Below are positions 34,533 through 46,736 of a stretch of 64,000 nt of DNA, in pieces; position 1 is the first letter of the stretch; the number at the start of each line of letters is the position of its first letter. The position numbers were made by a program, and so were the translations under genes. This stretch comes from Limanda limanda (Eukaryota; Chordata; Actinopteri; Pleuronectiformes; Pleuronectidae). Location: assembly GCF_963576545.1 (NCBI RefSeq), contig NW_026870431.1, positions 124,001 to 188,000 on the forward strand. Reading direction: 5' to 3'. The notes below the pieces were generated by a model. That model saw only the letters and a program-made list of their open reading frames with translations, searched no databases and was not told where the DNA came from.

Positions 34533-37500
34533 CAAGTAGGCTCTACCCCCACTAAATGGGGTAGCGCGCATCGATCGGTACCATCCTTGAGCTTCTCCGA
34601 CTTTTGGAAGGGTTAGGGTTAGGGTTAGGGATGAAAGCACATAGGAGAAAGAGATATTCTTGAATAACTTTTTTTGTGAAGGTCGGAGAGACTTGCAAGT
34701 AGGCTCTACCCCCACTAAATGGGGTAGCGCGCATCGATCGGTACCATCCTTGAGCTTCTCCGACTTTCGGAAGGGTTAGGGTTAGGGTTAGGGATGAAAG
34801 CACATAGGAGAAAGAGATATTCTTGAATAACTTTTTTTGTGAAGGTCGGAGAGACTTGCAAGTAGGCTCTACCCCCACTAAATGGGGTAGCGCGCATCGA
34901 TCGGTACCATCCTTGAGCTTCTCCGACTTTCGGAAGGGTTAGGGTTAGGGATGAAAGCACATAGGAGAAAGAGATATTCTTGAATAACTTTTTTTGTGAA
35001 GGTCGGAGAGACTTGGAAAGTGGTTGCATCTGGACTAATTTGGGTCCTGCAGATCGATTGGTACCATCCCCGAGCTTGTACGACCTTCGGAAGAGGTCGA
35101 CCGACGAAATTCCCCCAAATCTGAGGAGATATTCTTGAATAACTTTTTTTGTGAAGGTCGGAGAGACTTGCAAGTAGGCTCTACCCCCACTAAATGGGGT
35201 AGCGCGCATCGATCGGTACCATCCTTGAGCTTCTCCGACTTTCGGAAGGGTTAGGGTTAGGGTTAGGGATGAAAGCACATAGGAGAAAGAGATATTCTTG
35301 AATAACTTTTTTTGTGAAGGTCGGAGAGACTTGCAAGTAGGCTCTACCCCCACTAAATGGGGTAGCGCGCATCGATCGGTACCATCCTTGAGCTTCTCCG
35401 ACTTTCTGAAGGGTTAGGGTTAGGGTTAGGGATGAAAGCACATAGGAGAAAGAGATATTCTTGAATAACTTTTTTTGTGAAGGTCGGAGAGACTTGGAAA
35501 GTGGTTGCATCTGGACTAATTTGGGTCCTGCAGATCGATTGGTACCATCCCCGAGCTTGTACGACCTTCGGAAGAGGTCGACCGACGAAATTCCCCCAAA
35601 TCTGAGGAGATATTCTTGAATAACTTTTTTTGTGAAGGTCGGAGAGACTTGCAAGTAGGCTCTACCCCCACTAAATGGGGTAGCGCGCATCGATCGGTAC
35701 CATCCTTGAGCTTCTCCGACTTTCGGAAGGGTTAGGGTTAGGGTTAGGGATGAAAGCACATAGGAGAAAGAGATATTCTTGAATAACGTTTTTTGTGAAG
35801 GTCGGAGAGACTTGCAAGTAGGCTCTACCCCCACTAAATGGGGTAACGCGCATCGATCGGTACCATCCTTGAGCTTCTCCGACTTTCGGAAGGGTTAGGG
35901 TTAGGGTTAGGGATGAAAGCACATAGGAGAAAGAGATATTCTTGAATAACTTTTTTTGTGAAGGTCGGAGAGACTTGGAAAGTGGTTGCATCTGGACTAA
36001 TTTGGGTCCTGCGGATCGATTGGTACCATCCCCGAGCTTGTACGACCTTCGAAAGAGGTCGACCGACGAAATTCCCCCAAATCTGAGGAGATATTCTTGA
36101 ATAACTTTTTTTGTGAAGGTCGGAGAGACTTGCAAGTAGGCTCTACCCCCACTAAATGGGGTAGCGCGCATCGATCGGTACCATCCTTGAGCTTCTCCGA
36201 CTTTTGGAAGGGTTAGGGTTAGGGTTAGGGATGAAAGCACATAGGAGAAAGAGATATTCTTGAATAACTTTTTTTGTGAAGGTCGGAGAGACTTGCAAGT
36301 AGGCTCTACCCCCACTAAATGGGGTAGCGCGCATCGATCGGTACCATCCTTGAGCTTCTCCGACTTTCGGAAGGGTTAGGGTTAGGGTTAGGGATGAAAG
36401 CACATAGGAGAAAGAGATATTCTTGAATAACTTTTTTTGTGAAGGTCGGAGAGACTTGCAAGTAGGCTCTACCCCCACTAAATGGGGTAGCGCGCATCGA
36501 TCGGTACCATCCTTGAGCTTCTCCGACTTTCGGAAGGGTTAGGGTTAGGGATGAAAGCACATAGGAGAAAGAGATATTCTTGAATAACTTTTTTTGTGAA
36601 GGTCGGAGAGACTTGGAAAGTGGTTGCATCTGGACTAATTTGGGTCCTGCAGATCGATTGGTACCATCCCCGAGCTTGTACGACCTTCGGAAGAGGTCGA
36701 CCGACGAAATTCCCCCAAATCTGAGGAGATATTCTTGAATAACTTTTTTTGTGAAGGTCGGAGAGACTTGCAAGTAGGCTCTACCCCCACTAAATGGGGT
36801 AGCGCGCATCGATCGGTACCATCCTTGAGCTTCTCCGACTTTCGGAAGTGTTAGGGTTAGGGTTAGGGATGAAAGCACATAGGAGAAAGAGATATTCTTG
36901 AATAACTTTTTTTGTGAAGGTCGGAGAGACTTGCAAGTAGGCTCTACCCCCACTAAATGGGGTAGCGCGCATCGATTGGTACCATCCTTGAGCTTCTCCG
37001 ACTTTTGGAAGGGTTAGGGTTAGGGTTAGGGATGAAAGCACATAGGAGAAAGAGATATTCTTGAATAACTTTTTTTGTGAAGGTCGGAGAGACTTGCAAG
37101 TAGGCTCTACCCCCACTAAATGGGGTAGCGCGCATCGATCGGTACCATCCTTGAGCTTCTCCGACTTTCGGAAGGGTTAGGGTTAGGGTTAGGGATGAAA
37201 GCACATAGGAGAAAGAGATATTCTTGAATAACTTTTTTTGTGAAGGTCGGAGAGACTTGCAAGTAGGCTCTACCCCCACTAAATGGGGTAGCGCGCATCG
37301 ATCGGTACCATCCTTGAGCTTCTCCGACTTTCGGAAGGGTTAGGGTTAGGGTTAGGGATGAAAGCACATAGGAGAAAGAGATATTCTTGAATAACTTTTT
37401 TTGTGAAGGTCGGAGAGACTTGCAAGTAGGCTCTACCCCCACTAAATGGGGTAGCGCGCATCGATCGGTACCATCCTTGAGCTTCTCCGACTTTCGGAAG

Positions 37501-39990
37501 GGTTAGGGTTAGGGTTAGGGATGAAAGCACATAGGAGAAAGAGATATTCTTGAATAACTTTTTTTGTGAAGGTCGGAGAGACTTGAAAAGTGGTTGCATC
37601 TGGACTAATTTGGGTCCTGCGGATCGATTGGTACCATCCCCGAGCTTGTACGACCTTCGGAAGAGGTCGACCGACGAAATTCCCCCAAATCTGAGGAGAT
37701 ATTCTTGAATAACTTTTTTTGTGAAGGTCGGAGAGACTTGCAAGTAGGCTCTACCCCCACTAAATGGGGTAGCGCACATCGATCGGTACCATCCTTGAGC
37801 TTCTCCGACTTTCGGAAGTGTTAGGGTTAGGGTTAGGGATGAAAGCACATAGGAGAAAGAGATATTCTTGAATAACTTTTTTTGTGAAGGTCGGAGAGAC
37901 TTGCAAGTAGGCTCTACCCCCACTAAATGGGGTAGCGCGCATCGATCGGTACCATCCTTGAGCTTCTCCGACTTTTGGAAGGGTTAGGGTTAGGGTTAGG
38001 GATGAAAGCACATAGGAGAAAGAGATATTCTTGAATAACTTTTTTTGTGAAGGTCGGAGAGACTTGGAAAGTGGTTGCATCTGGACTAATTTGGGTCCTG
38101 CGGATCGATTGATATCATCCCCGAGCTTGTACGACCTTCGGAAGAGGTCGACCGACGAAATTCCCCCAAATCTGAGGAGATATTCTTGAATAACTTTTTT
38201 TGTGAAGGTCGGAGAGACTTGCAAGTAGGCTCTACCCCCACTAAATGGGGTTGCACGCATCGATCGGTACCATCCTTGAGCTTCTCCGACTTTCGGAAGG
38301 GTTAGGGTTAGGGTTAGGGATGAAAGCACATAGGAGAAAGAGATATTCTTGAATAACTTTTTTTGTGAAGGTCGGAGAGACTTGCAAGTAGGCTTTACCC
38401 CCACTAAATGGGGTAGCGCGCATCGATCGGTACCATCCTTGAGCTTCTCCGACTTTCGGAAGGGTTAGGGTTAGGGTTAGGGATGAAAGCACATAGGAGA
38501 AAGAGATATTCTTGAATAACTTTTTTTGTGAAGGTCGGAGAGACTTGGAAAGTGGTTGCATCTGGACTAATTTGGGTCCTGCGGATCGATTGGTACCATC
38601 CCCGAGCTTGTACGACCTTCGGAAGAGGTCGACCGACGAAATTCCCCCAAATCTGAGGAGATATTCTTGAATAACTTTTTTTGTGAAGGTCGGAGAGACT
38701 TGCAAGTAGGCTCTACCCCCACTAAATGGGGTAGCGCGCATCGATCGGTACCATCCTTGAGCTTCTCCGACTTTCGGAAGGGTTAGGGTTAGGGTTAGGG
38801 ATGAAAGCACATAGGAGAAAGAGATATTCTTGAATAACTTTTTTTGTGAAGGTCGGAGAGACTTGCAAGTAGGCTCTACCCCCACTAAATGGGGTAGCGC
38901 GCATCGATCGGTACCATCCTTGAGCTTCTCCGACTTTCGGAAGGGTTAGGGTTAGGGTTAGGGATGAAAGCACATAGGAGAAAGAGATATTCTTGAATAA
39001 CTTTTTTTGTGAAGGTCGGAGAGACTTGCAAGTAGGCTCTACCCCCACTAAATGGGGTAGCGCGCATCGATCGGTACCATCCTTGAGCTTCTCCGACTTT
39101 CTGAAGGGTTAGGGTTAGGGTTAGGGATGAAAGCACATAGGAGAAAGAGATATTCTTGAATAACTTTTTTTGTGAAGGTCGGAGAGACTTGCAAGTAGGC
39201 TCTACCCCCACTAAATGGGGTAGCGCGCATCGATCGGTACCATCCTTGAGCTTCTCCGACTTTTGGAAGGGTTAGGGTTAGGGTTAGGGATGAAAGCACA
39301 TAGGAGAAAGAGATATTCTTGAATAACTTTTTTTGTGAAGGTCGGAGAGACTTGGAAAGTGGTTGCATCTGGACTAATTTGGGTCCTGCGGATCGATTGG
39401 TATCATCCCCGAGCTTGTACGACCTTCGGAAGAGGTCGACCGACGAAATTCCCCCAAATCTGAGGAGATATTCTTGAATAACTTTTTTTGTGAAGGTCGG
39501 AGAGACTTGCAAGTAGGCTCTACCCCCACTAAATGGGGTTGCACGCATCGATCGGTACCATCCTTGAGCTTCTCCGACTTTCGGAAGGGTTAGGGTTAGG
39601 GTTAGGGATGAAAGCACATAGGAGAAAGAGATATTCTTGAATAACTTTTTTTGTGAAGGTCGGAGAGACTTGCAAGTAGGCTTTACCCCCACTAAATGGG
39701 GTAGCGCGCATCGATCAGTACCATCCTTGAGCTTCTCCGACTTTCGGAAGGGTTAGGGTTAGGGTTAGGGATGAAAGCACATAGGAGAAAGAGATATTCT
39801 TGAATAACTTTTTTTGTGAAGGTCGGAGAGACTTGGAAAGTGGTTGCATCTGGACTAATTTGGGTCCTGCGGATCGATTGGTACCATCCCCGAGCTTGTA
39901 CGACCTTCGGAAGAGGTCGACCGACGAAATTCCCCCAAATCTGAGGAGATATTCTTGAATAACTTTTTTTGTGAAGGTCGGAGAGACTTG
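34533..39990 (+). repeat. 5,458-bp duplication, right copy
   Basis: Begins with a TTTTGG A unit (34552), as does 29257, and continues through the AABAABAAAB block, the five-A run (36790-37442), the GATATC B (near 38110), GTTGCACGC (38241) and GATCAGTACC (near 39717). The five-A run matches the first 9,131-bp copy (22364-23016), so the four-A version in the source copy probably lost a unit after this duplication. Confidence 0.8.
38703..39990 (+). repeat. 1,288-bp repeat AAAABAAB, copy 1
   Basis: Six A and two B: 6x163 + 2x155 = 1,288. Markers are TTTCTG in the third A, TTTTGG in the fourth, GGTATC in the first B, GTTGCACGC in the fifth A, and GGCTTTACC with GATCAGTACC in the sixth. Confidence 0.85.
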
Positions 39991-41278
39991 CAAGTAGGCT
40001 CTACCCCCACTAAATGGGGTAGCGCGCATCGATCGGTACCATCCTTGAGCTTCTCCGACTTTCGGAAGGGTTAGGGTTAGGGTTAGGGATGAAAGCACAT
40101 AGGAGAAAGAGATATTCTTGAATAACTTTTTTTGTGAAGGTCGGAGAGACTTGCAAGTAGGCTCTACCCCCACTAAATGGGGTAGCGCGCATCGATCGGT
40201 ACCATCCTTGAGCTTCTCCGACTTTCGGAAGGGTTAGGGTTAGGGTTAGGGATGAAAGCACATAGGAGAAAGAGATATTCTTGAATAACTTTTTTTGTGA
40301 AGGTCGGAGAGACTTGCAAGTAGGCTCTACCCCCACTAAATGGGGTAGCGCGCATCGATCGGTACCATCCTTGAGCTTCTCCGACTTTCTGAAGGGTTAG
40401 GGTTAGGGTTAGGGATGAAAGCACATAGGAGAAAGAGATATTCTTGAATAACTTTTTTTGTGAAGGTCGGAGAGACTTGCAAGTAGGCTCTACCCCCACT
40501 AAATGGGGTAGCGCGCATCGATCGGTACCATCCTTGAGCTTCTCCGACTTTTGGAAGGGTTAGGGTTAGGGTTAGGGATGAAAGCACATAGGAGAAAGAG
40601 ATATTCTTGAATAACTTTTTTTGTGAAGGTCGGAGAGACTTGGAAAGTGGTTGCATCTGGACTAATTTGGGTCCTGCGGATCGATTGGTATCATCCCCGA
40701 GCTTGTACGACCTTCGGAAGAGGTCGACCGACGAAATTCCCCCAAATCTGAGGAGATATTCTTGAATAACTTTTTTTGTGAAGGTCGGAGAGACTTGCAA
40801 GTAGGCTCTACCCCCACTAAATGGGGTTGCACGCATCGATCGGTACCATCCTTGAGCTTCTCCGACTTTCGGAAGGGTTAGGGTTAGGGTTAGGGATGAA
40901 AGCACATAGGAGAAAGAGATATTCTTGAATAACTTTTTTTGTGAAGGTCGGAGAGACTTGCAAGTAGGCTTTACCCCCACTAAATGGGGTAGCGCGCATC
41001 GATCAGTACCATCCTTGAGCTTCTCCGACTTTCGGAAGGGTTAGGGTTAGGGTTAGGGATGAAAGCACATAGGAGAAAGAGATATTCTTGAATAACTTTT
41101 TTTGTGAAGGTCGGAGAGACTTGGAAAGTGGTTGCATCTGGACTAATTTGGGTCCTGCGGATCGATTGGTACCATCCCCGAGCTTGTACGACCTTCGGAA
41201 GAGGTCGACCGACGAAATTCCCCCAAATCTGAGGAGATATTCTTGAATAACTTTTTTTGTGAAGGTCGGAGATACTTG
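39991..41278 (+). repeat. 1,288-bp repeat AAAABAAB, copy 2
   Basis: Repeats copy 1 at +1,288 including GATCAGTACC (near 41005). Its last B ends in GAGATACTT (41272), as at 34527, while copy 1 ends in GAGAGACTT. The right end therefore came from the 34.5-kb type, which places an exchange inside or next to this B. Confidence 0.85.
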
Positions 41279-44200
41279 CAAGTAGGCTCTACCCCCACTA
41301 AATGGGGTAGCGCGCATCGATCGGTACCATCCTTGAGCTTCTCCGACTTTTGGAAGGGTTAGGGTTAGGGTTAGGGATGAAAGCACATAGGAGAAAGAGA
41401 TATTCTTGAATAACTTTTTTTGTGAAGGTCGGAGAGACTTGCAAGTAGGCTCTACCCCCACTAAATGGGGTAGCGCGCATCGATCGGTACCATCCTTGAG
41501 CTTCTCCGACTTTCGGAAGGGTTAGGGTTAGGGTTAGGGATGAAAGCACATAGGAGAAAGAGATATTCTTGAATAACTTTTTTTGTGAAGGTCGGAGAGA
41601 CTTGCAAGTAGGCTCTACCCCCACTAAATGGGGTAGCGCGCATCGATCGGTACCATCCTTGAGCTTCTCCGACTTTCGGAAGGGTTAGGGTTAGGGATGA
41701 AAGCACATAGGAGAAAGAGATATTCTTGAATAACTTTTTTTGTGAAGGTCGGAGAGACTTGGAAAGTGGTTGCATCTGGACTAATTTGGGTCCTGCAGAT
41801 CGATTGGTACCATCCCCGAGCTTGTACGACCTTCGGAAGAGGTCGACCGACGAAATTCCCCCAAATCTGAGGAGATATTCTTGAATAACTTTTTTTGTGA
41901 AGGTCGGAGAGACTTGCAAGTAGGCTCTACCCCCACTAAATGGGGTAGCGCGCATCGATCGGTACCATCCTTGAGCTTCTCCGACTTTCGGAAGGGTTAG
42001 GGTTAGGGTTAGGGATGAAAGCACATAGGAGAAAGAGATATTCTTGAATAACTTTTTTTGTGAAGGTCGGAGAGACTTGCAAGTAGGCTCTACCCCCACT
42101 AAATGGGGTAGCGCGCATCGATCGGTACCATCCTTGAGCTTCTCCGACTTTCTGAAGGGTTAGGGTTAGGGTTAGGGATGAAAGCACATAGGAGAAAGAG
42201 ATATTCTTGAATAACTTTTTTTGTGAAGGTCGGAGAGACTTGGAAAGTGGTTGCATCTGGACTAATTTGGGTCCTGCAGATCGATTGGTACCATCCCCGA
42301 GCTTGTACGACCTTCGGAAGAGGTCGACCGACGAAATTCCCCCAAATCTGAGGAGATATTCTTGAATAACTTTTTTTGTGAAGGTCGGAGAGACTTGCAA
42401 GTAGGCTCTACCCCCACTAAATGGGGTAGCGCGCATCGATCGGTACCATCCTTGAGCTTCTCCGACTTTCGGAAGGGTTAGGGTTAGGGTTAGGGATGAA
42501 AGCACATAGGAGAAAGAGATATTCTTGAATAACGTTTTTTGTGAAGGTCGGAGAGACTTGCAAGTAGGCTCTACCCCCACTAAATGGGGTAACGCGCATC
42601 GATCGGTACCATCCTTGAGCTTCTCCGACTTTCGGAAGGGTTAGGGTTAGGGTTAGGGATGAAAGCACATAGGAGAAAGAGATATTCTTGAATAACTTTT
42701 TTTGTGAAGGTCGGAGAGACTTGGAAAGTGGTTGCATCTGGACTAATTTGGGTCCTGCGGATCGATTGGTACCATCCCCGAGCTTGTACGACCTTCGAAA
42801 GAGGTCGACCGACGAAATTCCCCCAAATCTGAGGAGATATTCTTGAATAACTTTTTTTGTGAAGGTCGGAGAGACTTGCAAGTAGGCTCTACCCCCACTA
42901 AATGGGGTAGCGCGCATCGATCGGTACCATCCTTGAGCTTCTCCGACTTTTGGAAGGGTTAGGGTTAGGGTTAGGGATGAAAGCACATAGGAGAAAGAGA
43001 TATTCTTGAATAACTTTTTTTGTGAAGGTCGGAGAGACTTGCAAGTAGGCTCTACCCCCACTAAATGGGGTAGCGCGCATCGATCGGTACCATCCTTGAG
43101 CTTCTCCGACTTTCGGAAGGGTTAGGGTTAGGGTTAGGGATGAAAGCACATAGGAGAAAGAGATATTCTTGAATAACTTTTTTTGTGAAGGTCGGAGAGA
43201 CTTGCAAGTAGGCTCTACCCCCACTAAATGGGGTAGCGCGCATCGATCGGTACCATCCTTGAGCTTCTCCGACTTTCGGAAGGGTTAGGGTTAGGGATGA
43301 AAGCACATAGGAGAAAGAGATATTCTTGAATAACTTTTTTTGTGAAGGTCGGAGAGACTTGGAAAGTGGTTGCATCTGGACTAATTTGGGTCCTGCAGAT
43401 CGATTGGTACCATCCCCGAGCTTGTACGACCTTCGGAAGAGGTCGACCGACGAAATTCCCCCAAATCTGAGGAGATATTCTTGAATAACTTTTTTTGTGA
43501 AGGTCGGAGAGACTTGCAAGTAGGCTCTACCCCCACTAAATGGGGTAGCGCGCATCGATCGGTACCATCCTTGAGCTTCTCCGACTTTCGGAAGTGTTAG
43601 GGTTAGGGTTAGGGATGAAAGCACATAGGAGAAAGAGATATTCTTGAATAACTTTTTTTGTGAAGGTCGGAGAGACTTGCAAGTAGGCTCTACCCCCACT
43701 AAATGGGGTAGCGCGCATCGATTGGTACCATCCTTGAGCTTCTCCGACTTTTGGAAGGGTTAGGGTTAGGGTTAGGGATGAAAGCACATAGGAGAAAGAG
43801 ATATTCTTGAATAACTTTTTTTGTGAAGGTCGGAGAGACTTGCAAGTAGGCTCTACCCCCACTAAATGGGGTAGCGCGCATCGATCGGTACCATCCTTGA
43901 GCTTCTCCGACTTTCGGAAGGGTTAGGGTTAGGGTTAGGGATGAAAGCACATAGGAGAAAGAGATATTCTTGAATAACTTTTTTTGTGAAGGTCGGAGAG
44001 ACTTGCAAGTAGGCTCTACCCCCACTAAATGGGGTAGCGCGCATCGATCGGTACCATCCTTGAGCTTCTCCGACTTTCGGAAGGGTTAGGGTTAGGGTTA
44101 GGGATGAAAGCACATAGGAGAAAGAGATATTCTTGAATAACTTTTTTTGTGAAGGTCGGAGAGACTTGCAAGTAGGCTCTACCCCCACTAAATGGGGTAG

Positions 44201-46736
44201 CGCGCATCGATCGGTACCATCCTTGAGCTTCTCCGACTTTCGGAAGGGTTAGGGTTAGGGTTAGGGATGAAAGCACATAGGAGAAAGAGATATTCTTGAA
44301 TAACTTTTTTTGTGAAGGTCGGAGAGACTTGAAAAGTGGTTGCATCTGGACTAATTTGGGTCCTGCGGATCGATTGGTACCATCCCCGAGCTTGTACGAC
44401 CTTCGGAAGAGGTCGACCGACGAAATTCCCCCAAATCTGAGGAGATATTCTTGAATAACTTTTTTTGTGAAGGTCGGAGAGACTTGCAAGTAGGCTCTAC
44501 CCCCACTAAATGGGGTAGCGCACATCGATCGGTACCATCCTTGAGCTTCTCCGACTTTCGGAAGTGTTAGGGTTAGGGTTAGGGATGAAAGCACATAGGA
44601 GAAAGAGATATTCTTGAATAACTTTTTTTGTGAAGGTCGGAGAGACTTGCAAGTAGGCTCTACCCCCACTAAATGGGGTAGCGCGCATCGATCGGTACCA
44701 TCCTTGAGCTTCTCCGACTTTTGGAAGGGTTAGGGTTAGGGTTAGGGATGAAAGCACATAGGAGAAAGAGATATTCTTGAATAACTTTTTTTGTGAAGGT
44801 CGGAGAGACTTGGAAAGTGGTTGCATCTGGACTAATTTGGGTCCTGCGGATCGATTGATATCATCCCCGAGCTTGTACGACCTTCGGAAGAGGTCGACCG
44901 ACGAAATTCCCCCAAATCTGAGGAGATATTCTTGAATAACTTTTTTTGTGAAGGTCGGAGAGACTTGCAAGTAGGCTCTACCCCCACTAAATGGGGTTGC
45001 ACGCATCGATCGGTACCATCCTTGAGCTTCTCCGACTTTCGGAAGGGTTAGGGTTAGGGTTAGGGATGAAAGCACATAGGAGAAAGAGATATTCTTGAAT
45101 AACTTTTTTTGTGAAGGTCGGAGAGACTTGCAAGTAGGCTTTACCCCCACTAAATGGGGTAGCGCGCATCGATCGGTACCATCCTTGAGCTTCTCCGACT
45201 TTCGGAAGGGTTAGGGTTAGGGTTAGGGATGAAAGCACATAGGAGAAAGAGATATTCTTGAATAACTTTTTTTGTGAAGGTCGGAGAGACTTGGAAAGTG
45301 GTTGCATCTGGACTAATTTGGGTCCTGCGGATCGATTGGTACCATCCCCGAGCTTGTACGACCTTCGGAAGAGGTCGACCGACGAAATTCCCCCAAATCT
45401 GAGGAGATATTCTTGAATAACTTTTTTTGTGAAGGTCGGAGAGACTTGCAAGTAGGCTCTACCCCCACTAAATGGGGTAGCGCGCATCGATCGGTACCAT
45501 CCTTGAGCTTCTCCGACTTTCGGAAGGGTTAGGGTTAGGGTTAGGGATGAAAGCACATAGGAGAAAGAGATATTCTTGAATAACTTTTTTTGTGAAGGTC
45601 GGAGAGACTTGCAAGTAGGCTCTACCCCCACTAAATGGGGTAGCGCGCATCGATCGGTACCATCCTTGAGCTTCTCCGACTTTCGGAAGGGTTAGGGTTA
45701 GGGTTAGGGATGAAAGCACATAGGAGAAAGAGATATTCTTGAATAACTTTTTTTGTGAAGGTCGGAGAGACTTGCAAGTAGGCTCTACCCCCACTAAATG
45801 GGGTAGCGCGCATCGATCGGTACCATCCTTGAGCTTCTCCGACTTTCTGAAGGGTTAGGGTTAGGGTTAGGGATGAAAGCACATAGGAGAAAGAGATATT
45901 CTTGAATAACTTTTTTTGTGAAGGTCGGAGAGACTTGCAAGTAGGCTCTACCCCCACTAAATGGGGTAGCGCGCATCGATCGGTACCATCCTTGAGCTTC
46001 TCCGACTTTTGGAAGGGTTAGGGTTAGGGTTAGGGATGAAAGCACATAGGAGAAAGAGATATTCTTGAATAACTTTTTTTGTGAAGGTCGGAGAGACTTG
46101 GAAAGTGGTTGCATCTGGACTAATTTGGGTCCTGCGGATCGATTGGTATCATCCCCGAGCTTGTACGACCTTCGGAAGAGGTCGACCGACGAAATTCCCC
46201 CAAATCTGAGGAGATATTCTTGAATAACTTTTTTTGTGAAGGTCGGAGAGACTTGCAAGTAGGCTCTACCCCCACTAAATGGGGTTGCACGCATCGATCG
46301 GTACCATCCTTGAGCTTCTCCGACTTTCGGAAGGGTTAGGGTTAGGGTTAGGGATGAAAGCACATAGGAGAAAGAGATATTCTTGAATAACTTTTTTTGT
46401 GAAGGTCGGAGAGACTTGCAAGTAGGCTTTACCCCCACTAAATGGGGTAGCGCGCATCGATCAGTACCATCCTTGAGCTTCTCCGACTTTCGGAAGGGTT
46501 AGGGTTAGGGTTAGGGATGAAAGCACATAGGAGAAAGAGATATTCTTGAATAACTTTTTTTGTGAAGGTCGGAGAGACTTGGAAAGTGGTTGCATCTGGA
46601 CTAATTTGGGTCCTGCGGATCGATTGGTACCATCCCCGAGCTTGTACGACCTTCGGAAGAGGTCGACCGACGAAATTCCCCCAAATCTGAGGAGATATTC
46701 TTGAATAACTTTTTTTGTGAAGGTCGGAGATACTTG
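41279..46736 (+). repeat. Second copy of the 34.5-41.3 kb block (6,746-bp period)
   Basis: Starting at the TTTTGG unit 41298, unit order and markers match 34552 onward at +6,746 (5,458 + 1,288): the AABAABAAAB block, five-A run (43536-44188), GCACATC (44506), GATATC B (near 44858), GTTGCACGC (44987), AAAAB run (45468-45957) and GATCAGTACC (near 46463). The match stops after the B ending in GAGATACTT (46730). Confidence 0.82.
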
